Positions 1 through 6,896 of a stretch of DNA of 64,000 nt are shown here, piece by piece. The stretch covers positions 1 to 64,000 of the forward strand of contig NZ_JAALFC010000020.1 of NCBI RefSeq assembly GCF_011058155.1, read 5' to 3'. This stretch comes from Litoribacterium kuwaitense (lineage in GTDB: Bacteria > Bacillota > Bacilli > Bacillales > DSM-28697). The position numbers were made by a program, and so were the translations under genes. Each line of letters begins with the position of its first letter. The stretch's first letter is position 1. The notes beneath the pieces were generated by a model. It was given only the letters and a program-made list of their open reading frames with translations, was not told the origin of the DNA and did not search any database.

Positions 1-148
1 CTGGCATCATCTGACCGTACTGACCATGCGGATCGCCCATTTGACCTGGCATCATCTGACCGTACTGACCATGCGGATCGCCCATTTGACCTGGCATCAT
101 TTGACCGTACTGACCGTACGGATTGCCCATTTGACCTGGCATCATCTG
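1..148 (-). repeat. 45-bp tandem coding repeats inside safA
   Basis: Three complete 45-base units (1-45, 46-90, 91-135) and the start of a fourth are nearly identical. They encode the 15-residue period MMPGQMG-(D/N)-P-(H/Y)-GQYGQ. The unit length is a multiple of three, so copy-number change would keep the frame. The array continues beyond the left edge, so total copy number is unknown. Confidence 0.9.
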
Positions 149-931
149 CTGCTGAGGCATGTGAGACATCCCATCCATTGCTGGCATCGTTGCGCCATAT
201 CCAGGCATTCCCATTTGCGGTGTACTTTCATCCTGTTCATCAAACTGCATTGGACCATATCCTTGCCACGGTCCTGGCTGAGGTCCGCACCCACACGATT
301 CATCCATTTGCGCACCTGCGACTGGGTAAGGAGACGGCATTGGCGGTGGCCCATGATGTCCCCACGGTTGTTGTCCTGGTGGGCATGGAAGTCCTGAACC
401 TGGAAGCACAGGGCTACAAGGAACGCACGGACCTTTAGGATATGGCATCATTGGTGGTGGAGGCGGCATATATGGTGTCGATTCTTCTACTGATTCAGAT
501 TTGACCGGCTTTTCTTTTTTCGGTGGCTTAGGTTCCTCCTTCTTAGCAGCCGGTGGCTGAGGTGCTGGAGGTAGATACACATTGTACATTGATTGATGCA
601 TAAATGGCATATCTAAGGAGATGCTTTCATCGTAATGATAAGGCTGAACCGCTTTCGGTGTTTTATCTTTGTATGGTTTATGGGCGATTGGTGCCTCTTT
701 CGGTTTTTCCTTCTTTGGTACCTCCTTCGGCTTTGCAGGCATGACAGGTGTTTCTTTTGGCTTCTTTTTCACTTGTACGCTGCCAGACGGTATTTTAATT
801 TTCATACCAGGCATCAGCTGATCAGGATCTGAAAGCTGCGTGTTGGCTTGCTTTAACTGGGCAAAAGGCACTTGGTACTTCTGAGAAAGATTCCAGAGCG
901 TATCGCCCTTTTGAACGATATGAATTTTCAC
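1..931 (-). CDS. safA: SafA-like spore morphogenetic protein (3' end outside window)
   Basis: Spore coat/cortex morphogenetic protein, recruited to the forespore surface by SpoVID, whose gene is also in this window. The GTG start at 931 follows a GGAG ribosome site about 8 bases upstream. Residues 1-50 form a LysM domain (begins MKIHIVQKGDTLWNLSQKY) for peptidoglycan binding. A Lys/Pro-rich linker with many KPKE runs follows, then a Pro/Met/Gly/Cys-rich region, and finally perfect 15-residue repeats (MMPGQMG-D/N-P-H/Y-GQYGQ) that run off the window edge. A low-complexity C-terminal half after one N-terminal LysM is typical of SafA. In B. subtilis safA lies next to the nadR/nad cluster, and nadR is the divergent neighbour here. 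At least 310 codons are visible and no stop is reached. Confidence 0.85.
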   Translation of the reverse strand, partial: MKIHIVQKGDTLWNLSQKYQVPFAQLKQANTQLSDPDQLMPGMKIKIPSGSVQVKKKPKETPVMPAKPKEVPKKEKPKEAPIAHKPYKDKTPKAVQPYHYDESISLDMPFMHQSMYNVYLPPAPQPPAAKKEEPKPPKKEKPVKSESVEESTPYMPPPPPMMPYPKGPCVPCSPVLPGSGLPCPPGQQPWGHHGPPPMPSPYPVAGAQMDESCGCGPQPGPWQGYGPMQFDEQDESTPQMGMPGYGATMPAMDGMSHMPQQQMMPGQMGNPYGQYGQMMPGQMGDPHGQYGQMMPGQMGDPHGQYGQMMP

Positions 932-1029
932 TTCCTTTGCTCCCTTCTGAACGGTTTCCCTAGGCAGTATATGAACCTATGGGCAAATTGCTACTAAAAA
1001 TATATGAGCAAAGACAAAAGGATATGTGA

Positions 1030-1057
1030 TTTCGTCCAAACAAAGATTTGTTATAAT
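1030..1057 (+). promoter_or_regulatory. possible sigma-A promoter of nadR
   Basis: A perfect TATAAT (1052-1057) lies 36 bases before the nadR start, with a poor -35 (TTTCGT, 1030-1035) at 16-base spacing. NadR autoregulates in relatives, but I could not identify its operator with confidence. Confidence 0.4.
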
Positions 1058-1092
1058 GAACTGGAAGCTTGAAATGATGAGGGGGATTGGGC

Positions 1093-1629
1093 ATGTCAGG
1101 AAAGAAATTACTTGGAGAAGAACGAAGACAAGCGATCTTAAAGCATTTACAGCAATCACATAAAGCACACACCGGTAGCGCTCTCGCTCAATTAACCAAT
1201 GTGAGCCGTCAAGTCATAGTTCAGGATATCTCCCTTCTCAAAGCCCGTGGAGAACCGATCATTGCGACATCTGAAGGATATTTATACCTCCAGAAACAAA
1301 CAACGGAGATGATTGAGAAAACCATCGTTGTTGACCACCAGAAAGACGATACGGAAAAAGAGCTATCTCTTATTGTACAATCTGGATGCCAAATTAAAGA
1401 TGTAACAGTCTTGCACCCAGTATACGGTGAAATTGTCGCTAGACTAGAAATCGCAACCCCTGATGACGTCAATCAATTCGTTGAAAAAATTAAATCGAAG
1501 CAAGCTTCTTTATTGCTTCGTTTAACAGGAGGGCTTCACCTCCATACGATCGTATCATTACATCAGCATTGCATTGACCAAGCGTGCGTTAAGTTGCGAG
1601 AGGCCGGCTTCCTCGTGGAGGAAACATAA
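1093..1629 (+). CDS. nadR: NadR/NiaR transcriptional repressor of NAD biosynthesis (3H domain)
   Basis: Predicted nicotinate-responsive repressor (YrxA/NiaR family) of NAD de novo synthesis and niacin uptake genes. Residues 5-60 form a winged helix-turn-helix (recognition region NVSRQVIVQDISLLKARG). Residues 75-178 form the 3H domain, named for conserved histidines, seen here in VLHPVYGE, GGLHLHTI and LHQHCID; these residues are expected to bind metal and nicotinic acid. The ATG at 1093 sits 7 bases after GAGGGGG, so it is preferred to the in-frame TTG at 1087 that overlaps this ribosome site. At 178 residues it is normal for the family. The nifS-nadBCA genes that flank nadR in B. subtilis are not beside it here. 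Confidence 0.9.
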   Translation: MSGKKLLGEERRQAILKHLQQSHKAHTGSALAQLTNVSRQVIVQDISLLKARGEPIIATSEGYLYLQKQTTEMIEKTIVVDHQKDDTEKELSLIVQSGCQIKDVTVLHPVYGEIVARLEIATPDDVNQFVEKIKSKQASLLLRLTGGLHLHTIVSLHQHCIDQACVKLREAGFLVEET

Positions 1630-1642
1630 CCGACAATCACCC

Positions 1643-1675
1643 AAAAAACGTGAACCCGTATCTTCCGGGTTCACG
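1643..1675 (-). terminator. Rho-independent terminator downstream of pheA
   Basis: A perfect 10-bp stem (CGTGAACCCG, 1649-1658, paired with 1666-1675) with a 7-base loop. Read on the minus strand it is followed by TTTTTT (1643-1648). It would end the spo0B-obg-pheB-pheA transcript and may also stop convergent nadR transcription. Confidence 0.85.
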
Positions 1676-1740
1676 CCATCGTGCAGAAAAGTCATTTTAC
1701 ATTGTATCTACATTAAAGAAGATCATATTTACTATATTTG

Positions 1741-1865
1741 AGCCTGTCTTGAAAACGCTTATCAGACTAACCGTGCAAGTGAGCGCTGTGTCGTAAAACC
1801 TCAGTTTATGAGCGGATGGACGAGCAAGACACCGGACGATGGAAGAATGCGTTTGTCAACAGGCT
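1741..1865. repeat. MITE-like non-coding element with imperfect terminal inverted repeats
   Basis: About 125 bases between the pheA terminator and pheA, with no credible ORF. The left end (AGCCTGT...AAACGC, 1741-1758) is matched by the inverse complement of 1849-1865 (AGCCTGT...AAACGC). A 21-base core, GGACGAGCA..CACCGGACG around 1818-1838, recurs in inverted orientation with three mismatches at 23871-23891. I see no clear target-site duplication. Confidence 0.45.
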
Positions 1866-1888
1866 GACATAGTCCGTTTCTTTCCAAT

Positions 1889-2764
1889 TCACGTTTTTGA
1901 CTGCGCAACTGCATTTTCAGTCGTTGCCTCCCACGACGGATAACTTCCTAAAGTACGCACTTGACAGCCAAGTGCCTCCAGCTCCGCTTTCGCCCCCGGC
2001 AAAAGAACATCGTCCATCTTTTGATCAATATCCACGAGAAAGAAATATCGACCCAACCCTGTTTTCATTGGGCGTGATTCGATTTTACTCATATTGAGCT
2101 GACGCCATGAAAATGCTGACAACACCTGATGAAGCGCTCCCGGCCGATCATTTGGCAAAATGATATGAAAAGTCGTCTTAAAACGATCCGTCGGCAGCGA
2201 GAGCTGGATCGGCTCCTTATGAAGAATTAAAAAACGTGTATGGTTATTGGCGAGGTCATGAATATTTTCTTGAACAACCGCCAAAGAAAACACATCTGCA
2301 GCCGCGCGGTTAGCAATTGCTGCATTCACAGACTCCCTCTGTTCGGCGACATATTTTGCCGCTGCTGCGGTCGACGTCATTGTCTCTGTGCCCGCATTAG
2401 GTAGCTCTTGGCGTAAAAATTGATGGCATTGAGCGAGAGCATGTGAATGAGACAGCACAGTTGTTACATTCTTCCATTGGTCTGCATAGTCGGGGTGCAT
2501 TAATAAATGCTGTTGAATAGGTACAATAATTTCTCCAACGACAGGTAACGTATTTTCGTGAATTAAATAATCAATCGTCAAATTCACTGAGCCTTCTAAT
2601 GTATTTTCTAGGGGAACAAGCGCATAATCAACATCCCCATTACTCACCGCATCCATACACGACGGGATGGTCGTATATGGCACGTGCACTCCATCCGGAA
2701 AAGCCCGGGATACCGCTTCCGACGAGAATGTTCCTTGTGGTCCCAAATACCCTATTTTACTCAT
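1889..2764 (-). CDS. pheA: Prephenate dehydratase
   Basis: Converts prephenate to phenylpyruvate, the committed step of phenylalanine synthesis, in the cytoplasm. The periplasmic-binding-like catalytic domain starts at residue 3 (KIGYLGPQGTFSSEA) and contains the catalytic TRF motif (NNHTRFLIL, about residues 172-180). A C-terminal ACT domain (about 193-275) carries the GALHQVL and ESRP motifs that bind feedback phenylalanine. Full length at 291 residues. The ATG start is preceded by a GGGAGGAAA ribosome site. It is the last gene of spo0B-obg-pheB-pheA, 33 bases after pheB. Confidence 0.96.
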   Translation of the reverse strand: MSKIGYLGPQGTFSSEAVSRAFPDGVHVPYTTIPSCMDAVSNGDVDYALVPLENTLEGSVNLTIDYLIHENTLPVVGEIIVPIQQHLLMHPDYADQWKNVTTVLSHSHALAQCHQFLRQELPNAGTETMTSTAAAAKYVAEQRESVNAAIANRAAADVFSLAVVQENIHDLANNHTRFLILHKEPIQLSLPTDRFKTTFHIILPNDRPGALHQVLSAFSWRQLNMSKIESRPMKTGLGRYFFLVDIDQKMDDVLLPGAKAELEALGCQVRTLGSYPSWEATTENAVAQSKT

Positions 2765-2797
2765 GAAAGTTTCCTCCCTCGGAAGTTCAGTTACATA

Positions 2798-3559
2798 TTA
2801 CGCCCCGGTACCTACTAGCTCCACTTTTTCAATAAAATCAAGCTCTCGAAGTACGTTCAGCATATCACCAAGATCTGCATTAATTTTTGAAATATCCATT
2901 GATAATGTAACATTCGCCATTCCTTGCAGCGGTATCGTTTGATGGATCGTTAAGACGTTACAATCAAACTCTGCCACAATCGACAGCAGACGAGACAATG
3001 TCCCAGAATGATCGTGCAAGTGAAAGAACAATGAAACAATCCGATCTTTCACCATTGTTGAAAACGGATAAACCGCGTCTCTGTAGCGGTAAAATGCGCT
3101 ACGACTTAAACCGACGCGGTCAGCGGCCTCATGAATCGTTGACGCTTTTTTTCGTTCCAACAATTCTTTTGCTTGCAACGTTTTTCGAGCTGCTTCAGGC
3201 AAAATGTCCTCACGAACTAAAAAATATTTTGGTCCTTGCGACGTGTCCTCAGGCTGAAAGGGCGTTGCCTTTTTAGCGCTGTATTGTCGTTCATCTGCTT
3301 TTTGTTTTCCACTTGGCGGAACGATAAATTTAATTTGCAGCGCGTCACCGGTAATATTTTTAACCGTATCAGCGACAAGATCAGTGAAATGAGCGGATAA
3401 CCAATCTTTAGCATTCTCGCTCGCTACGGCCACGGTAAGGCAGGAATGATTTAGATCATATATTTTCGTTGTTGTAAACCACATTTCATAGCTGGGTTTA
3501 CTCACTTCTGTTTTTATTTTTTCGAGTGTTTTGTCCCAGAGCTCCGTGAGGTCCTGCAC
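2798..3559 (-). CDS. pheB: PheB-type ACT protein with an N-terminal DnaA domain I (fusion)
   Basis: Seen: one uninterrupted frame with two unrelated parts. Residues 3-82 match domain I of the replication initiator DnaA: LW at 7-8, SKPSYEMW at 20-27, DWL at 52-54, ADT at 63-65, and [12 protein letters not shown] at 70-81. A polar linker (83-108) leads to a complete PheB/UPF0735 protein: YFLVRED at 112, a helix-turn-helix at 140-163 and an ACT domain at 174-250. Known: B. subtilis PheB is about 147 residues and has no such extension. The GTG start at 3559 follows AAGGGAGGG by 6 bases; upstream in-frame starts (to 3637) are poorer. No internal start or ribosome site exists for PheB alone, so the fusion is real as sequenced. 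Inference: domain I may let an amino-acid sensor bind DnaA or DnaA partners. Confidence 0.85.
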   Translation of the reverse strand: MQDLTELWDKTLEKIKTEVSKPSYEMWFTTTKIYDLNHSCLTVAVASENAKDWLSAHFTDLVADTVKNITGDALQIKFIVPPSGKQKADERQYSAKKATPFQPEDTSQGPKYFLVREDILPEAARKTLQAKELLERKKASTIHEAADRVGLSRSAFYRYRDAVYPFSTMVKDRIVSLFFHLHDHSGTLSRLLSIVAEFDCNVLTIHQTIPLQGMANVTLSMDISKINADLGDMLNVLRELDFIEKVELVGTGA

Positions 3560-3715
3560 CCAAAACCCTCCCTTGTCCATCAAAGTCAATCCTTTTACGA
3601 AATCGAACCTTTCTGGAAGATCGTCAATAGACATCACCTGTTAGATCAATGTCCGCTTCCATAAAGAAAGTGGTGCGCAACATTTCCCAAAGCTTTTATG
3701 CTCTCATGAAAGCCG

Positions 3716-4998
3716 CTATTCAACAAATTCAAATTCGTAATCCATAATTCTTACAATATCGCCGTCTTTAGCTCCTTTTTCCCTTAAAGCTTCGTCAACG
3801 CCCATACTCCGCATTTGCCGCGCAAAACGAAGAATAGACTGATCTCGGGAAAAATCCGTCATTTGGAACTTCTTCTCTAACTCCGACCCTTGTAACACGA
3901 AGGTGCCGTCACTATCTCTCGTAATGAAAAAGCTAGGCGCCTCTTCACCAGCTTTATATAGCTGATGAGACGATTGCTCTTCTTCTTCATTCAATGGGAA
4001 GGCAGGTGTCTTTTCAACGAGGTCGGCGATGACATAAGTCAATTCTTTCAGTCCTTGCCGTGTTGCCGCTGACACTGGTACGACCGTGACCGTCTCACCG
4101 ACAGCCTTTTTAAAGGCTTCAAGATGCTCCTCAGCTCCAGGCAAATCCATTTTGTTTGCCGCTACGACTTGGGGCCGCTCTAACAGTCGCAATTGATATT
4201 GCTTTAACTCCTCATTAATTTTCTGAAAGTCCTCTAGAGGGTCTCTCGCCTCAACCCCTGCCATATCAATGACGTGAACAATGACTTTTGTGCGCTCGAT
4301 GTGGCGCAAAAACTGGTGTCCAAGTCCATGCCCCTGAGAAGCACCTTCAATGAGCCCGGGAAGATCAGCAATGACAAAGCTTCGCCCATCTTCTGTTTCT
4401 GAGACACCTAAATTTGGCTTTAGAGTCGTGAATGGTAATCGGCAATCTTAGGCTTTGCCGCTGACATGACAGACAGAAGTGTTGACTTCCCAACGGAAGG
4501 AAAACCTACGAAACCAACATCGGCAAGAAGCTTTAATTCAATGCGAATCGTCCGCCCCTCAGCCGGCTCTCCTTTTTCAGAAAGCTCAGGCGCGGGGTTT
4601 GCTGGTGTCGTGAAACGAGTATTGCCACGACCGCCTCTCCCTCCGCGTGCAATGACAGCACTGCTTTGGTGGGCAGTTAAGTCTGCAAGACATTCTCCTG
4701 TCTTCTCATCATACACGACTGTTCCCGGCGGCACACTTACGATGAAAGGCGCTGCATTTTTACCATGCTGATTTTTAGACATTCCATGCTCACCGCGTTT
4801 TCCTTTAAAATGACGTTGATAGCGAAAGTCCATTAACGTCCGCAATCCTTCATCTACTTGAAAAACGACATCGGCACCATTGCCACCGTCACCACCAGCG
4901 GGGCCACCTTTTGGAACATATTTTTCACGACGGAAAGCGACCATTCCGTCGCCACCATCGCCACCTTTTACATATACTTTTACGTGATCTACAAACAT
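3716..4998 (-). CDS. obg: Obg/CgtA GTPase (frameshifted as sequenced)
   Basis: Essential GTPase of 50S ribosome maturation and stress/sporulation signalling. The first part (4998 to about 4431) encodes the glycine-rich Obg fold (residues 1-158) and the P-loop GFPSVGKST. The second part (to 3716) carries the G4 motif NKMD and the OCT domain. The frame breaks after KIADYH: restoring one A in the AA at 4431-4432 gives [14 protein letters not shown], the normal sequence, and a single ORF of about 428 residues. Because obg is essential in Bacillus, a sequencing deletion is more likely than a null mutation. ATG start at 4998, ribosome site GGTGGAAAG. It lies between spo0B and pheB as in B. subtilis. 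Confidence 0.9.
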
Positions 4999-5030
4999 CT
5001 TTCCACCTACGTTTCACCAAATCGCTTTAT

Positions 5031-5576
5031 TCATTTACATGATCTATATGCGATTTGAAAATGAGCGGTCATCTCAACTGATAAGATGCCTTCTTTCGAT
5101 TGAGCACACTGATGCACTTTATAAGGAGTCATCCATTTCTGTAATGCACGAGGGTCTGTCAGCTTTCCTTCAAAAGCGATATTACAGTAAACGACGGTAT
5201 CTGTGAATTCTAAGGATAACGACACCCATGGCTGTGTATTTGGATTTACACTTCTTTCAATTAAGTTCATAAATGACGCAAACAGATGACATAGCTGCTG
5301 GTCCAAGTCAGGAATGGCACGTACATCACCAAACACTTCATAGTCAAGGCGACAAAAATGTGGAACCAAAGAAAACGTCACCAAATACTCGGTAAACCTT
5401 GGCGTTTTCATCCGAAATAGCTTTTCTTCATTCACAACCTTAAACAGCGCTTCATCTATAATACGTTCCACTTGATCAATATGGTTTAATTGAAGGTTTC
5501 CCCGGATCATTTGCAAAGTATTCAACCAGTCATGTCGATAATACCGTATTAACTCTTCATGGCTCCAGTTTTTCAT
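5031..5576 (-). CDS. spo0B: Spo0B sporulation phosphotransferase
   Basis: Passes phosphate from Spo0F to Spo0A in the sporulation phosphorelay. The phospho-accepting histidine is in YYRHDWLNTLQMIRGNLQL near the N-terminus, followed by the four-helix hairpin dimerization region and a degenerate kinase-like C-terminal domain lacking recognisable ATP boxes. At about 181 residues it is close to the B. subtilis protein (192). Start choice is open: GTG at 5579 or ATG at 5576, both after GAGGAG. It is the first gene of the spo0B-obg-pheB-pheA operon. Sequence conservation is low, as is usual for Spo0B, but the histidine motif and position next to obg make the call firm. Confidence 0.9.
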   Translation of the reverse strand: MKNWSHEELIRYYRHDWLNTLQMIRGNLQLNHIDQVERIIDEALFKVVNEEKLFRMKTPRFTEYLVTFSLVPHFCRLDYEVFGDVRAIPDLDQQLCHLFASFMNLIERSVNPNTQPWVSLSLEFTDTVVYCNIAFEGKLTDPRALQKWMTPYKVHQCAQSKEGILSVEMTAHFQIAYRSCK

Positions 5577-5614
5577 CACTCGTCATGACTCCTCAACATA
5601 TCTTTCTGCACTCC

Positions 5615-5645
5615 ATTATAGCAAAAACAATTGAGAATATGAAAG
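5615..5645 (-). promoter_or_regulatory. extended -10 promoter of spo0B operon
   Basis: On the minus strand TGCTATAAT (TATAAT at 5615-5620) forms an extended -10 element about 35 bases before spo0B. The -35 match (TTTCAT region) is poor, as expected for an extended -10 promoter. Confidence 0.55.
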
Positions 5646-5740
5646 CCACCATTTCAAGTATCAAGGACTCAATGTGCTATGGGCTATGATCATTGGTTTA
5701 GCTTCACAAGAACGGCAGACAGAAGTATGGTCAAAGTAAT

Positions 5741-5766
5741 AAAAAAACCCCGACCTCTGGCCGGAG
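5741..5766 (-). terminator. terminator of rplU-prp-rpmA
   Basis: Minus-strand hairpin CTCCGGCC-aga-GGTCGGGG (8 bp with two G-U pairs, 5748-5766) followed by seven T (5741-5747), 17 bases after the rpmA stop. Confidence 0.85.
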
Positions 5767-5782
5767 TTTTTTAGTCATTGAT

Positions 5783-6073
5783 TTATGCTTCCTGGGCAAC
5801 TGGGTAAACACTCACACGCTTGCGATTACGTCCAACACGTTCAAAGCGAACGATGCCTTCTGTTTTAGCAAATAGCGTATCATCTCCACCACGACCTACG
5901 TTGACACCTGGATAAATCTTTGTTCCGCGTTGACGGAAAAGGATTGAACCACCTGAAACCATTTGTCCGTCGGCACGCTTCGCGCCAAGACGTTTAGAGA
6001 TGGAGTCACGACCGTTCTTTGTACTACCTACCCCTTTTTTCGATGCGAAAAATTGCAAATCGAGCTTCAACAT
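5783..6073 (-). CDS. rpmA: Ribosomal protein bL27
   Basis: Component of the 50S subunit near the peptidyl-transferase centre. The 96-residue product starts [17 protein letters not shown]. The LKLDLQFF leader is the Bacillota-type N-terminal extension that must be removed by the protease Prp (encoded just upstream) before L27 can function. The core has the family sequence [12 protein letters not shown] and [23 protein letters not shown] at 6073 follows AAAGGAGGTG. Confidence 0.97.
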   Translation of the reverse strand: MLKLDLQFFASKKGVGSTKNGRDSISKRLGAKRADGQMVSGGSILFRQRGTKIYPGVNVGRGGDDTLFAKTEGIVRFERVGRNRKRVSVYPVAQEA

Positions 6074-6097
6074 ATGGATACACCTCCTTTACAATGA

Positions 6098-6436
6098 TTA
6101 ATTCTCGCTATAAGAGACAAATTCACCGTACTGACGTACAATGGTTCGAAGAGAAGAAAGCATGGCTTCGAGAAGCAACTGCACCTTTTCTTCTTCAGCA
6201 TCACTCACGCTCGCGGGAATTTTACAAGCAAGATAGCCGCCTTCGTGTTCATTCTGCTCAATATCTAACGTCTGACCAGAAAGCTCCATAGCAGCATTCA
6301 AACCACCAATGGAGACAGCTGAAACAGCTGCGCACACGAGATCCTGTCCATATGGACCGCTTTCCGCATGCCCGGTAATCTCTACAGACTTAAAACGCTT
6401 CGTCTTTAGATCACGGGATACATGTATCCTAACCAT
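6098..6436 (-). CDS. prp: Prp cysteine protease for L27 (YsxB)
   Basis: Removes the N-terminal extension of ribosomal protein L27. The catalytic pair is visible as His in GHAESGPYGQDLVC (about residue 22) and Cys 34 in the same motif. At 112 residues it matches the YsxB family. It starts 3 bases after the rplU stop with no clear ribosome site, so translation is probably coupled to rplU. It lies between rplU and rpmA, the conserved arrangement in Bacillota that have extended L27. Confidence 0.93.
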   Translation of the reverse strand: MVRIHVSRDLKTKRFKSVEITGHAESGPYGQDLVCAAVSAVSIGGLNAAMELSGQTLDIEQNEHEGGYLACKIPASVSDAEEEKVQLLLEAMLSSLRTIVRQYGEFVSYSEN

Positions 6437-6439
6437 CGC

Positions 6440-6748
6440 TTACGCGTTGATTTTTTCGACAGTTAATTTTGTGTAAGGCTGACGATGACCTTGCTTACGA
6501 CGGTAATTCTTTTTCGGCTTGTATTTATAAACCGTAATTTTCTTTGCTTTACCTTGCTTTGCTACTTTTGCCGTTACAGTCGCACCATCAACATAAGGAG
6601 CGCCTACTTTAACAGCTTCTCCTCCAACAAAAACAACTTTGTCAAAAGAAATCGTTGAGCCTTCTTCTCCGTCAAGCTTCTCGACGTAGATCTCCTGGCC
6701 TTCTTCAACTTTAATTTGTTTGCCACCAGTTTCAATAATTGCGTACAC
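6440..6748 (-). CDS. rplU: Ribosomal protein bL21
   Basis: 50S subunit protein that binds 23S rRNA. The 102 residues include [18 protein letters not shown] at the start and [16 protein letters not shown] near the end, typical bL21. The GTG start at 6748 is preceded by GGGAGGTG at 10-base spacing; an upstream in-frame extension to 6799 lies in the leader and is not expected to be translated. First gene of rplU-prp-rpmA. Confidence 0.97.
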   Translation of the reverse strand: MYAIIETGGKQIKVEEGQEIYVEKLDGEEGSTISFDKVVFVGGEAVKVGAPYVDGATVTAKVAKQGKAKKITVYKYKPKKNYRRKQGHRQPYTKLTVEKINA

Positions 6749-6749
6749 G

Positions 6750-6866
6750 TTCAATGCACCTCCCTTAATTTGTACCAAGACTCGCCATTTATGGTGCACT
6801 GTGTGCTTAGAACCAATAAATGTGCGGTTTGCAGCAGCTCCGAGGGGCGCTACAAATACCTTTGAA
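6750..6866 (-). promoter_or_regulatory. 5' leader of rplU, probable L21 autoregulatory leader
   Basis: About 115 bases lie between the -10 element and rplU and contain conserved-looking segments GTGCACCATAAATGGCG and GAGTCTTGGTAC shortly before the ribosome site, as in the Bacillota L21 leader RNA. The match is from memory of that family; the fold was not computed. Confidence 0.6.
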
Positions 6867-6896
6867 ATTCTACCATATACAATTGAACAATGTCAA
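6867..6896 (-). promoter_or_regulatory. sigma-A promoter of rplU operon
   Basis: TTGACA (6891-6896), 18-base spacer, TAGAAT (6867-6872) on the minus strand. It overlaps the last codons of rng, so rplU-prp-rpmA has its own strong promoter. Confidence 0.85.

Noticed and set aside
1-148. CRISPR-like direct repeats
   Set aside because: The repeats are contiguous 45-base units with no spacers and lie in frame within safA, encoding a 15-residue protein period.
26-397. Plus-strand ORF rich in His/Thr/Trp
   Set aside because: Antisense to the safA repeats; no ribosome site and repeat-driven composition.
3560-3637. Longer N-terminus for the DnaA-PheB fusion
   Set aside because: The extension would translate through the AAGGGAGGG ribosome site, and DnaA similarity begins only at the GTG at 3559.
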